NCBI RefSeq assembly: GCF_008271695.1
Contig: NZ_VKKY01000001.1
Location: forward strand, 612,495 to 676,494
Length of the DNA stretch: 64,000 nucleotides
Direction of reading: 5' to 3'
Source: Rufibacter hautae
Lineage (GTDB): Bacteria; Bacteroidota; Bacteroidia; Cytophagales; Hymenobacteraceae
Positions 8,036 through 16,907 of this stretch are shown here, in pieces (within the stretch, counting starts at the first letter, position 1; each line of letters begins with the position of its first letter). The translations under genes were made by a program, and so were the position numbers. The notes under the pieces were generated by a model. The model was not told where the DNA came from. It ran no database searches and saw nothing but the letters and a program-made list of their open reading frames with translations.

Positions 8036-10390
8036 TTACATCTTGAACGGGCTGTTCTTGAGGTAAATGCGGTATTCCTTCACCATGCCGCCGGTGTTCT
8101 TGTCGGAACGGGGCAGGTAACGCAGGCCTTTCACAGTCACGTTCTCGCCCAGGTCAAGCACGAGGTGGTGCGGGTGCTTGGGCTTGTCGCCGGAGTATTG
8201 GGTGTGCCAGAACGTGGATTCCTGCTGGTCATACACCTTGTCGGCGGAGTTGTTGCCTCCGGTCACTTCTTCGCTGTCGGCGTAAACGGCTTTCCACTTC
8301 AGGCGGGAAACAGGGTTTCCTTTCTCATCCACCAGTTCCAGCTCCGCGATGGAGGAATAAGGATCATCTGCTTTCTGCGAGCTCAGGGCCTCGAAGCAAA
8401 GGTAGCGTCCCTGCACGGCCTTGTCGAATTTCACTTCCTGCCAGGCGCTGCCCGCCGGGAATGCACCCGTGGCGACCGCCTTCTCCCCGGCCAGGTTCAG
8501 CGTCTGGCCTTTGGCGCGGTGCGTTAAAGACTCCTCGGCCCGAAGCTGATCCAGAATCGGCTCTTTCAAGCCCGCGATGGTGGTACCCTCGGGTTTGTCC
8601 ACGTCCAACACAATCACTTCATTGCGGCCTTTCTTGAGCCACACGCCGGGCACGAACAGCGTCTGTTGCGGGCCAATTTTCCAAAACCGGCCCAGATTCT
8701 GCCCGTTCACCCATACCATGCCTTTACCCCATTTGCTCACATCCAGAAACGAGTCGCCGGTTTCCTTTAGGTCAAAGGAGCCCCGGTACCAAGCCGGACC
8801 AGTGGCGGTGCCCTTCGTGAACTTCGCTTTTTTCTGGAACTCGAACTCCACGGGGAAGTTGTAGACAAGCCAGTTCCTGAGCTCGGTGTTTTTCCGGCCG
8901 TCGTTCAGTTCCACTTTCTCGGTGATGCCTTTGCGGTCAATGATGGCCTTGCCGTAGTTCACGCGGCCGGTGGCCTCTATGAGGATGTCCAACTGCGCGT
9001 TTCCTTTGAAGGCAGGCAGCGTCACGGTGTTCTCGCCCCGGCGCCGGTCCAGCTTGCCGATCGATTTGCCGTTCAGGAACACGTTGGCCCAGTCATGCAC
9101 CTCGGTGATCACCAGCTTTTGCCCCGAAGCCGTTGCCGGTAAGGTGGTGCGGTACAGAATGCGTCCCCAACCCTGGTCAAAGTTCTCCATAGGCTGAATC
9201 TTCTCCGTTTTCTTTGCCGCTGGTAAGTTGGCGAACAGCGCTGCACTTTCAGTTAAGTTGAAAGCAGGAATAGCAATGATGGGTTTCGCCGAAGGGATCT
9301 CGCCCAGCGTCTCGCCTTCCTGCAGGTAGTTCTTGAGCAGGTCGCGCACGGCGAAGAACTTCTCGGTGGTGTTGCCCTGTTCGCCTACCGGCGCGTTGTA
9401 GTCATAGGAAGTGGCCATGGCCGAGTAGGGTGGCGCGTTGGCCCCGCCCCACTGCCCGAAGGTGGTGCCGCCGTGGGCCATGTAGAGACTGAAGGAAATC
9501 CGGCGGTCCATCATGTCTTTCAGACTCCCAATAAAGCTGCTCACTGAGCGGGTCTCGTGCGGACGGCCCCAGTGGTCAAACCAACCCGACCAATACTCGC
9601 TGCACATCAGCGGCGCGGTGGGGTTCAGTTCCTTGAAGTTCTTGAAAGCCTCGTCCACGTTGGTGCCCGCCCCGAAGTTGAGGGTGGTGGCCACGCCATC
9701 CAGTTTGTATTTGTTGAAGTTAGAGGGCCAGTCGCAGCGGAAAAGCTGTGCTTTGTCAAAACCGGCCTCACGCACCGCGTCGCGGGTTGCTTCCATGTAG
9801 GCCTGTTCATCGCCGAAGGTGGCATACTCATTCTCCACCTGCACCATCAGAATGTTGCCGCCGTTCTGAATCTGCAGCGGGGCTAACTGCTTGGCCGCCT
9901 CTTTCAGGAACAGCTTGGTGCGGTCCATGAAGTACGGGTCTTGGAGGGTGCGCACCTGTGCGTCCTGCTTCTTGAGGAGCCACCAGGGCAGGCCGCCCAT
10001 ATCCCACTCGGCGCACACGTACGGGCCGGGCCGCACAATGCAGTACATGCCGTTTTTCTGGGCCAATTTCACAAACTCGGCCACATCGTTCTGGCCTTTG
10101 AAATCATACTGGCCCGGGGTCTGCTCATGCAGGTTCCAGAACAGGTAGATACAGATGGTATTCATGCCCATGGCCTTGCTGAGCTGGATGCGGTGCTCCC
10201 AGTACTCCCGTGGAATACGGGGATAGTGCAGCTCGGCCGCTCTCACCACGAAGGGCTTTCCGTTGAGCAGGAACTCCTTGTTCCCAACGGTGAAGGTGCC
10301 AGGCTTTCCGCTGAGCTGCTGGGCCTGCCCTGTGAGGGCGAACAGTAGAAAGAGAAGCAAAAAGAAAAGTTTGGGCCTGGGTTGATTCAT
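8036..10390 (-). CDS. GH35 beta-galactosidase
   Basis: Removes terminal beta-galactosyl residues, probably in the periplasm. Starting at the ATG at 10390 the protein has 784 residues; a GTG six bases earlier is less likely. A signal peptide (KLFFLLLFLLFALTGQA) is followed by the GH35 barrel with the acid/base Glu188 in QVENEY and the nucleophile Glu265 in MCSEYWSGWFDHWG. Beta-sandwich domains follow from about 400 (carbohydrate-binding jelly rolls, WVNGQNLGRFW near 570). The last 140 residues resemble an F5/8-type C (discoidin) domain, ending rather early at NSPFKM. Both catalytic motifs are intact. Its neighbours (DUF1080, GH43, galKT) support action on galactan. Confidence 0.95.
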   Translation of the reverse strand: MNQPRPKLFFLLLFLLFALTGQAQQLSGKPGTFTVGNKEFLLNGKPFVVRAAELHYPRIPREYWEHRIQLSKAMGMNTICIYLFWNLHEQTPGQYDFKGQNDVAEFVKLAQKNGMYCIVRPGPYVCAEWDMGGLPWWLLKKQDAQVRTLQDPYFMDRTKLFLKEAAKQLAPLQIQNGGNILMVQVENEYATFGDEQAYMEATRDAVREAGFDKAQLFRCDWPSNFNKYKLDGVATTLNFGAGTNVDEAFKNFKELNPTAPLMCSEYWSGWFDHWGRPHETRSVSSFIGSLKDMMDRRISFSLYMAHGGTTFGQWGGANAPPYSAMATSYDYNAPVGEQGNTTEKFFAVRDLLKNYLQEGETLGEIPSAKPIIAIPAFNLTESAALFANLPAAKKTEKIQPMENFDQGWGRILYRTTLPATASGQKLVITEVHDWANVFLNGKSIGKLDRRRGENTVTLPAFKGNAQLDILIEATGRVNYGKAIIDRKGITEKVELNDGRKNTELRNWLVYNFPVEFEFQKKAKFTKGTATGPAWYRGSFDLKETGDSFLDVSKWGKGMVWVNGQNLGRFWKIGPQQTLFVPGVWLKKGRNEVIVLDVDKPEGTTIAGLKEPILDQLRAEESLTHRAKGQTLNLAGEKAVATGAFPAGSAWQEVKFDKAVQGRYLCFEALSSQKADDPYSSIAELELVDEKGNPVSRLKWKAVYADSEEVTGGNNSADKVYDQQESTFWHTQYSGDKPKHPHHLVLDLGENVTVKGLRYLPRSDKNTGGMVKEYRIYLKNSPFKM

Positions 10391-10562
10391 TGTCACTTAA
10401 AATTAATAGTAAAAGGTAAGGGTAAACTTCTGATGCCGGTTGTCAACTTTTTTATTAAAGAGCGCCTGACGCATCTGGCTAGATATTTCTGGGGGTAAAT
10501 AGTGATGCCGCTACATGGGTTAACTTTTTTAGGGTACATTAAATAGCCTCTAGACAGGTTTC

Positions 10563-10593
10563 TGGCCTTCTTTGGAGAAAACCTCCCCAAAAC
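10563..10593 (-). repeat. Copy of dispersed palindrome after DUF1080 gene
   Basis: GGCCTTCTTTGGAGAAAACC followed by TCCCCAAAAC matches the family layout (inner TTT/AAA arms, GG/CC, outer AAAAC). It lies about 35 bp past the DUF1080 stop on the minus strand. Imperfect arms. Confidence 0.45.
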
Positions 10594-10625
10594 GGATAGC
10601 CTTCTTTTCCCGGGAAAGTACCTGC

Positions 10626-11447
10626 CTAGTCTATCCTCTTGATCATGATTTCTTTAAACTCAATTCCCTGACCTTCACTCTGCAGGCCGATGTAGCCCTG
10701 CGTCAGGCGCTTTCCATCCTGCTTTATTTTGGGGTCATAGTTGCTGGCCACTCCGCCCCCAATCTGCGGACGGGTATACTGGAGGACTGTGTCACCGTTG
10801 ATGAGGTGGGTTACCAGGGAATCTCCCAGCACGATCAATTCGGCTTTCACCCACTGGTTCCACGCATAGGTAGCCGAGGAAGAGTTGATGCAGTGCCGGT
10901 CATCTACTTTGCCTTCAAACACCACATCGGTACCCGGGGAGCACATGTTGCCGGTGGGGCGAGGTTTCCCGTCTCCCTCCCCTGCCAACAATTGAAACTC
11001 CACGGAGATAGGCCAATCCTGCTCTTTTAAGATAGACTGTGGGCTTTGGGAATGGAACATGATGCCGCTGTTCCGGTAGGTATAGGAAGGCGCGTCCTTC
11101 AACCACTGGTCGGTGAAGCGGTATTCCCATTTTAAATGGAAAGAAGAGAAAGGGGTTTTGTAAAACAGGTGTCCGTAACGTTCATTAAAGGTCTTGTAGT
11201 CATCATAGTTCACCTGCAATACATCGTCCTTCACTCTAAAGGTCTGCGCGTAATTGTCTCCCACCTCATGGTGGTGGATCTTCACAACCCAATCCTTCAG
11301 GTCCTTGCCGTTGAAAAGCTTTTGCCAGCCACCGCCCTGCTTCCCTGTTTTTTGCAAGGAAGCAGGTGAACAGGCCACCACTGCCAGCAGCATGACCGCC
11401 AAGAACATCGCCTTGCCTTTCACTTGTCCCTTCTTTGTTTGCTTCAT
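10626..11447 (-). CDS. DUF1080 (3-keto-disaccharide hydrolase-like) lipoprotein
   Basis: Protein of 273 residues with an export signal ending in LAVVAC, so a lipoprotein. From about residue 42 it shows the DUF1080 hallmark FNGKDLKDWVV, followed by the concanavalin-like fold with YRNSGIMFHSQ near 135 and a terminal IGLQSEGQGIEFKEIMIKR strand. Some family members hydrolyse 3-keto-glycosides made by Gfo/Idh-type oxidoreductases; others may only bind sugar. No such oxidoreductase is in this window, so a role in the conventional hydrolysis pathway is uncertain. It lies between GH16 and GH35 in the same direction. Confidence 0.88.
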   Translation of the reverse strand: MKQTKKGQVKGKAMFLAVMLLAVVACSPASLQKTGKQGGGWQKLFNGKDLKDWVVKIHHHEVGDNYAQTFRVKDDVLQVNYDDYKTFNERYGHLFYKTPFSSFHLKWEYRFTDQWLKDAPSYTYRNSGIMFHSQSPQSILKEQDWPISVEFQLLAGEGDGKPRPTGNMCSPGTDVVFEGKVDDRHCINSSSATYAWNQWVKAELIVLGDSLVTHLINGDTVLQYTRPQIGGGVASNYDPKIKQDGKRLTQGYIGLQSEGQGIEFKEIMIKRID

Positions 11448-11450
11448 CCT

Positions 11451-11476
11451 GATTTTCTCTAAAACACGCTTAAAAC
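11451..11476 (-). repeat. Copy of dispersed palindrome between GH16 and DUF1080 genes
   Basis: GATTTTCTCTAAAACACGCT then TAAAAC: inner TTTT/AAAA arms with the AAAAC outer arm, placed immediately downstream of the GH16 stop in transcription sense and just before the DUF1080 start. Confidence 0.45.
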
Positions 11477-11510
11477 CTTATTCCACTTGCTTCCAAAGCT
11501 TGGAGCCTAC

Positions 11511-12383
11511 CTACTTCTTTTGATACACCCGCACGTAATCCACCTCATACTTTTTAGGGAAAGCAGTGCCAGCCGGATTTCCCCCATTTCCTCCGATGGC
11601 CAGGTTCAACAGGAGGTAATGCGGTTGGTGGAAGGGATTGAACCCATCTGCGTTGAGGGTTTTGGTTAGGTCAATCTCGTTCAGCAACTCGCCGTCCAGG
11701 TAAAGCTTGATGGATTCTGCGGTCCAGTCCATTTTCCAGAGGTGGAACTTGCGGGGCCACTCGGCATCCTTTTCCAGGAAATGCGAAAACGGGATTCTGG
11801 CGTCATCCCAAACCGCTTTCATCTTTTCATCGGCCCAGGCCGCATTGGCCAGAATGGTAGGCTGTTTTCCCATGCGGTAAAATTCCATCAGGTCTATTTC
11901 TCCGCCGGCTGGCCACTCCCTGAAAACACCCAGCGTCCAGATGGCGGGCCACATGCCCATCGCGGTGTCTATTCGTGCCCTCACCTCAAAAACCCCGTAC
12001 TGAAACGACTTCTTGCCTTGGGTTTGAAGGCTGGCCGAGGTGTACTCCGCAAACTCCCGGTGGTGCCGCCAGTCTTGGTGACCTGCTTCAAACCTAGGGT
12101 TTTCCAACTGCTCGCGTTTGCCTTCTATCACCAGAACCCCATTAGTACAGATGGCATTCTGTGGTTGGTACCACTGGAGTTCCCGGTTGCGCACAAACCC
12201 GAATTCATAGCCCCAGTTGGTGCTATCAGGCTTTCCATTGGTGTTGAATTCATCATGCCAGACCAACTGGTAGCCTTTCAGTTTAGAAGGCCGAAGGGTA
12301 GATGGCTCAAAAGCATACTGCTTCTTACCACACGACCAAAGGCCCGCGACCACCACTACCAGAAACCACCAACTCGTTTTCAT
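11511..12383 (-). CDS. GH16 endo-beta-glycanase lipoprotein
   Basis: Protein of 290 residues with a lipoprotein signal ending at Cys18 (AGLWSC). A jelly-roll GH16 domain fills the rest. The catalytic motif is GEIDLMEF with nucleophile Glu162, Asp164 and acid/base Glu167, the ExDxxE form with a beta-bulge typical of laminarinase/agarase/galactanase-type members rather than licheninases. WPAIWTLG precedes it, and a final strand EVDYVRVYQKK ends the protein. GH16 members in arabinogalactan loci can cut the beta-1,3-galactan backbone, so an endo-galactanase or beta-1,3-glucanase role is likely. Placed between galT (22 bp upstream) and DUF1080. Confidence 0.93.
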   Translation of the reverse strand: MKTSWWFLVVVVAGLWSCGKKQYAFEPSTLRPSKLKGYQLVWHDEFNTNGKPDSTNWGYEFGFVRNRELQWYQPQNAICTNGVLVIEGKREQLENPRFEAGHQDWRHHREFAEYTSASLQTQGKKSFQYGVFEVRARIDTAMGMWPAIWTLGVFREWPAGGEIDLMEFYRMGKQPTILANAAWADEKMKAVWDDARIPFSHFLEKDAEWPRKFHLWKMDWTAESIKLYLDGELLNEIDLTKTLNADGFNPFHQPHYLLLNLAIGGNGGNPAGTAFPKKYEVDYVRVYQKK

Positions 12384-12405
12384 CTTTGGTAAAGTTAGGT
12401 CTGTC

Positions 12406-13446
12406 TTAAAGTAAACTTCTCAGGCGCTCGGCGGCGCTCTCTGGGGTGATGTCGCGCTGCGGGTCGGCCATGAGCTCGTAGCCCACCATGAACTTCTTCA
12501 CCGTGGCCGAACGCAGCAGCGGCGGGTAGAAGTGCATGTGCAGGTGCCAGCCGGGGTACTCCCTGCCGTCGGTGGGTGCCTGGTGGATGCCGGCCGAGTA
12601 CGGGAAGGAGGTCTGGAACAGTTTGTCGTACACACTGGAGAGCCTCTTCATGATCTCGGCGTAACCGGATTTCTCCTCTTCGGTGATCTGGCCCAGGTGG
12701 CCGAAGTGGCGGCGCGGGATCACGATGGTCTCGAAGGGCCACACGGCCCAGAACGGCACCAGCGCCACGAAGTGCTCGTTCTCCACCACAATCCTGGTGT
12801 TCTCCTCCAGCTCCTGGGCCAGGTAGTCGGACAGAAGGCTGCGGCCGTTCTCAGCGAAGTAAGCTTCCTGCTGTTCGGTCTCTTTGGCTGGCTCGCCAGG
12901 CACCGAGCTCTGGGCCCAGATCTGCCCGTGCGGGTGCGGGTTGCTGCTGCCCATCACCGAGCCCTTGTTCTCGAAGATCTGCACGTAACTGATCTCAGGC
13001 ATAGCGCCCAATTCAAGGTACTGTTCTTGCCACAGGTCCACCACCTTCTTGATCTCCGTGGTCTCCATGTCAGACAGGGTGAGGTCATGGCGGGGCGAGA
13101 AGCAGATCACCTTGCAGATGCCGCGCTCACCCTCGGCCCTGAGCATCCCCTTGCCGAAGGAGCCCGAGGGGCTCTCGGCCTGCAGGGCGGCGAAATCGTT
13201 GGTGAACACGAAGGTGGAGGGGTAGTCGGGGTTCGTCTCGCCGTTGGCGCGCACGTTGCCCGGGCACAGGTAGCAAGTGGAATCGTACTTTGGACGGGTC
13301 TCCTGCTCAGTGGTCTCCTGCTGTCCCTGCCACGGGCGCTTGGAGCGGTGCGGCGAGACCATCACCCATTCGCCCAACAGGGGGTTGAAGCGGCGGTGCG
13401 AGTGCTCCGTGATATCGAAGGGTGTATCTAAATTGGGTTGGTTCAT
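12406..13446 (-). CDS. galT: Galactose-1-phosphate uridylyltransferase
   Basis: Cytosolic Leloir-pathway enzyme that swaps UMP between UDP-glucose and galactose-1-phosphate. The 346-residue protein has normal family length. The active-site HPH is at 171-173 inside [12 protein letters not shown], with zinc-site CYLCPGN near the N-terminus and C-terminal [13 protein letters not shown] also in place. No signal peptide. It lies 48 bp after galK in the same direction, and the two enzymes act in sequence. Its position inside the PUL shows that galactose is a major product of the locus. Confidence 0.97.
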   Translation of the reverse strand: MNQPNLDTPFDITEHSHRRFNPLLGEWVMVSPHRSKRPWQGQQETTEQETRPKYDSTCYLCPGNVRANGETNPDYPSTFVFTNDFAALQAESPSGSFGKGMLRAEGERGICKVICFSPRHDLTLSDMETTEIKKVVDLWQEQYLELGAMPEISYVQIFENKGSVMGSSNPHPHGQIWAQSSVPGEPAKETEQQEAYFAENGRSLLSDYLAQELEENTRIVVENEHFVALVPFWAVWPFETIVIPRRHFGHLGQITEEEKSGYAEIMKRLSSVYDKLFQTSFPYSAGIHQAPTDGREYPGWHLHMHFYPPLLRSATVKKFMVGYELMADPQRDITPESAAERLRSLL

Positions 13447-13460
13447 AAAAGAGAATTTCG

Positions 13461-13495
13461 GTTTCGGGCTCTTTTCAGGAAAAAAGGCTCTAAAC
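13461..13495 (-). repeat. Copy of dispersed palindrome between galK and galT
   Basis: Outer GTTT/AAAC arms and inner TTTTCAGGAAAAAAGGC. Its last base coincides with the galK TAG stop codon, so in the transcript it begins exactly at the end of galK. Confidence 0.5.
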
Positions 13496-14688
13496 TAGCG
13501 GGTCCACTCAGAGTCATTGTAGGAGGGCTCGGGTTTGGCGGTTGGCAGCAGGCCGGTTCCGTCCACGATGCGGGCGATGTAAACCGGCAGCTCCTGCCCG
13601 AACCTTTTCTGGTAAGCCACTTCCATGGCTCTGGTGAACTCCTCCAGCTTTTCCAGCCGCACCAGGTTGATGGTGCAGCCCCCGAAACCGCCGCCCATCA
13701 TGCGGGCACCCAGCGCGAGCCCTGATTCTTTTGCTTTCTCGGCCAGGAAATCCAGCTCAGGGCAGCTTACCTCGTAGTCGTGCTGCAGGCCCTGGTGCGA
13801 GGCGAACATCTTCTGCCCGAACGCCTCCAGGTCGCCGCGCTCCAGGTCAAGGCAGCCTTCCTCCACCCGCAGGTTCTCCTGTACCACGTAGGTACAGCGG
13901 CGGTACACCACGGGGCCAAACTCGTCCTGGTGCTGCGCCAGCATCTCAAGAGTTACGTCGCGGAGGCTGTTCACCTGCGGGTAGTGTTTCTGTAGAATCG
14001 CCACGCCGGTCTCGCACTCCTGGCGGCGGGTGTTGTACTCACTGGAGGCCAACGAGTGCTTCACCCGCGTGTCGCAGAGCACGAGGCGGTACTCGCGCAT
14101 ATCGAAAGGGAAATATTGGTACCCCAGGGAGCGGCAGTCCAGCCGCACCACGTGGTTGCGCTTGCCGAACATGCTGGCGAACTGGTCCATGATGCCGCAT
14201 AGCACGCCAGCGTACTCGTGCTCGGCCTTCTGCGCCATCTTCACCAAGTCCATCTTCTCCACCTTGAACTGGAAGATATGGTTGAGCGCATACGCCAAGC
14301 CGCACTCCACCGCCGCCGAAGAGGACAGGCCCGCCCCCATAGGAATGTTGCCCCCGAACACCAGGTCAAAGCCCGGCACTGTATGTCCCGCTTTCTGGAA
14401 CTGCGCCACCACGCCCAGCAGGTAGTTGGCCCAAACCATCTCTGAGGGTTCCACCTGTTCCAGGTTGAAGGAGGCTTTCTCGTGAAGGTCGAAGGAGTAG
14501 GCCCGCATTGATGCCGTCCCGTTCGGAGCGATGGCGAAGTAGATCTCCTTGTCGATGGCGGCGGGCAATACGAACCCTTCGTTGTAGTCGGTGTGCTCGC
14601 CAATGAGGTTCACCCGGCCCGCCGAGCGGATCACGGTGGGCTCCTGGTTGTAGCGTTTCTGAAAGGTGGTGATGATGTCTTGAACCAT
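13495..14688 (-). CDS. galK: Galactokinase
   Basis: GHMP-family cytosolic kinase phosphorylating galactose at C1. Length 397 residues, as expected. Galactokinase signature GRVNLIGEHTDYN at 24-36, the ATP-binding GHMP motif PMGAGLSSSAA at 116-126 and the C-terminal GGGFGGCTI loop near 345 are all intact. The start ATG at 14688 has no competing upstream start. It stands between the long DUF2264 gene and galT. No mutarotase, epimerase or sugar transporter gene accompanies the pair in this window. Confidence 0.97.
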   Translation of the reverse strand: MVQDIITTFQKRYNQEPTVIRSAGRVNLIGEHTDYNEGFVLPAAIDKEIYFAIAPNGTASMRAYSFDLHEKASFNLEQVEPSEMVWANYLLGVVAQFQKAGHTVPGFDLVFGGNIPMGAGLSSSAAVECGLAYALNHIFQFKVEKMDLVKMAQKAEHEYAGVLCGIMDQFASMFGKRNHVVRLDCRSLGYQYFPFDMREYRLVLCDTRVKHSLASSEYNTRRQECETGVAILQKHYPQVNSLRDVTLEMLAQHQDEFGPVVYRRCTYVVQENLRVEEGCLDLERGDLEAFGQKMFASHQGLQHDYEVSCPELDFLAEKAKESGLALGARMMGGGFGGCTINLVRLEKLEEFTRAMEVAYQKRFGQELPVYIARIVDGTGLLPTAKPEPSYNDSEWTR

Positions 14689-14747
14689 GGTGGTACTTCT
14701 GTAAACGTGTGATGGTAGGTTTTGCCTGCGTTCTTTTCTGTTAAAGC

Positions 14748-16802
14748 TTATTCAAACCGAACCGTTTTTGCCTCTCCTTTTCTAAAAGATACCGTAAACG
14801 ATTTCCCTTTGGCAGCCTGGCTGATTTTCTTCACCGGCACCAACTCCTCCTCGGTCCATTTCTCGCCCGATTTCTTCCAAAGCATCAGGGTGGCATAAAC
14901 GTTGGATTTTTGCCCGGGCCGGAACTGACCAGAAGCGTTAAGGACGGTGCTTTCCTTGCTCTCAGGATGGAGGTTGGTGGCGTTAATCGGTTCCAGATGG
15001 TCCCATCCGCTGAGGGAAACCATGGCCAATTGGTACTCGCCGTTGTCAATGATCTGCACGGCATGGCCTTTTACTTTTCTTGCCTCCCTCTTGATGGGCC
15101 CGTTTTTCTGAGGCAAGGCGTAATGCCCCAGACGCAGTTGGCAAGCCTCCGTGCTGGTGTTCACGTCCATTCGTAAGATGCCGTTGGGCAGAGGAATATC
15201 CGCCAGTCGCAGATTGATTTTGTCGTTGGTTTCCAGCACCGCATCTCGGTAGTAGATGCCGTGCTCAAATTTCTTGAAGGTGAAGAGACGCAGCGCCTCC
15301 CATTGGTTTTTCTGGTTTTTGATCACGTAGTTCATGGCCACCTCGCCGTTGGGGCCATCGGCTTGCCAGGGGAAAGCGCTGTGGTAGGAGAGCCGGTTGT
15401 AGTTCTCGGTGGACCGGAATAACTGCCAGTCTTTGGCCACGGTTTCATGGCACCAGGCCCGCACCTCGGCAGCGCCGATGTTGGGGTAATCGGTGATGAG
15501 GATCTTGGAACCCTCCTGAAACTTGTTGTACACTTTGCCTTTGGTCAGCTCTTTTTCCCAGGCGCCCTCGTTCTCTACGGCGGTCCAGAACGGGTTCCCC
15601 TCGGGCACCAGCAACCCCAGGAAAGCCTTGCCCATCCAGAACGCGCTGGCGCGGGCACTGTAGATCTGCACCGCCGGTTCAAAGGCGCCGTAAAAGCCCA
15701 GCGTGGGAAGGTGATCGGCGGCCAGGAACTCTGGGTGTTGCAGAAACTGAAGCATGGTTCCGGAGGCGATCCTACGCATCCAACCGTAATTGGTGCCGGG
15801 CTCCTGAGCTAGTCCCATGAGCGGGAATGGCACCACGGCGGCAAAGCGGTAGGCGATGCTGCGGCCCCACATGATCATCTGTCCATCGCGGCTGAAAAGG
15901 TACGGGTAGTTGTCGGGGAGGTCGTTGAAGTTGGCCTGGAACCTGGCGGCATACGCAGGATAGTGCTTCTTCCCGAAGAACTCTGACCATAGCGGACCAT
16001 ACATCTGGAAAGCCCACATGCTATAGTAGTCATAGGCAGGACTGTCATTGTACCAGCCTTGGCCGCGGTACTGCTCCAGCGATTCATCTAGGTACTCCAA
16101 TAGCAGCTTCTCGTTTACGGGATAGCCCTGCTCTTTGAAGAAACTCAGCACGAAGATGTTGAAAAATCGCCAGTTAGAAGGTACCGTTGGTCCGTCGCCG
16201 TAGCTGAGCATGGTCATGGACAGGGCTTCTTTCTGAGCGGCGGTCAGCGGTCTCCAGAGGACATCCGGGGCATAGAAAAGCGACACGGCCAATCCGCCGA
16301 ACTCCACCAGAATCTGATTGGGGCCACCATCGGCGGCCCGGGGCTTCACGTAGGTGGGGCTGGAGGGCTCCGTCAGTTTCACCAGTTGCCGGCGGTAATA
16401 GTCGGCGACTTTGATGCCGTTGATCTCAAGGTTACGGTTTTCTTTGAGCAAGGGCACCGCCACAAAAAGGGTACGGCACAGGCCTTCCAGCATCTCGGTG
16501 GGGGTGTGCACGCCGTCGCGCGGGTAGCTTTTGCCCGGCTGCTTGGGGAACACCATGGGGTCCTCCACGGTCTTCACGTACTGGAAAGCACCTTCCAACA
16601 GGTAATGGGCCGCCTCAAGCCAGTGCTTCCGGGTCATGCCCGTGTGCGGACTGGTTTTGAAGTCAGGGTTGCGGACCTGGAAAGTCTTCTGGCCGGCTTC
16701 TCCCACAATAGGAGTTGTCCCTGTCTGCGCGCGCAAGGGAGCACTGAAAAACAGGGAGAGCAACAGCAGAAGAACACGTACGCGGTACCGCATGGGACTC
16801 AT
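14748..16802 (-). CDS. DUF2264 protein, long form
   Basis: Starting at the ATG at 16802 the protein has 684 residues; a TTG four codons earlier is a poor start. A signal peptide (RYRVRVLLLLLSLFFSAPLRA) indicates export. The N-terminal 390 residues are an alpha-helical DUF2264 domain (DGVHTPTEMLEGLCR, SLEQYRGQGWYNDSPAYDYYS). The rest is a beta-rich C-terminal domain (FPWQADGPNGEVAMNYV, then paired strands). DUF2264 proteins are common in PULs for acidic plant glycans; I recall the family being linked to beta-glucuronidase activity (GH154), which would suit GlcA caps of arabinogalactan, but this needs checking. A second, shorter DUF2264 gene lies at 36659-37897. The neighbouring gene upstream is GH105. 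Confidence 0.88.
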   Translation of the reverse strand: MSPMRYRVRVLLLLLSLFFSAPLRAQTGTTPIVGEAGQKTFQVRNPDFKTSPHTGMTRKHWLEAAHYLLEGAFQYVKTVEDPMVFPKQPGKSYPRDGVHTPTEMLEGLCRTLFVAVPLLKENRNLEINGIKVADYYRRQLVKLTEPSSPTYVKPRAADGGPNQILVEFGGLAVSLFYAPDVLWRPLTAAQKEALSMTMLSYGDGPTVPSNWRFFNIFVLSFFKEQGYPVNEKLLLEYLDESLEQYRGQGWYNDSPAYDYYSMWAFQMYGPLWSEFFGKKHYPAYAARFQANFNDLPDNYPYLFSRDGQMIMWGRSIAYRFAAVVPFPLMGLAQEPGTNYGWMRRIASGTMLQFLQHPEFLAADHLPTLGFYGAFEPAVQIYSARASAFWMGKAFLGLLVPEGNPFWTAVENEGAWEKELTKGKVYNKFQEGSKILITDYPNIGAAEVRAWCHETVAKDWQLFRSTENYNRLSYHSAFPWQADGPNGEVAMNYVIKNQKNQWEALRLFTFKKFEHGIYYRDAVLETNDKINLRLADIPLPNGILRMDVNTSTEACQLRLGHYALPQKNGPIKREARKVKGHAVQIIDNGEYQLAMVSLSGWDHLEPINATNLHPESKESTVLNASGQFRPGQKSNVYATLMLWKKSGEKWTEEELVPVKKISQAAKGKSFTVSFRKGEAKTVRFE

Positions 16803-16862
16803 TATCGTTATCAAATTTTAAAGCACTTGGTTTATGAGGAGCTTCCAGAAAAGCTGTTTCAA

Positions 16863-16890
16863 GGCTGTTTCCCGGAAACAGGGGCCAAAA
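16863..16890 (-). repeat. Copy of dispersed palindrome after GH105 gene
   Basis: CTGTTTC and GAAACAG form a perfect 7-bp stem around CCG (16865-16881), with GG/GGCC and AAAA flanks as in the rest of the family. Lies about 20 bp past the GH105 stop and could act as a terminator or 3'-end stabiliser. Confidence 0.55.
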
Positions 16891-16907
16891 TCCGAACTAG
16901 TATTTCA

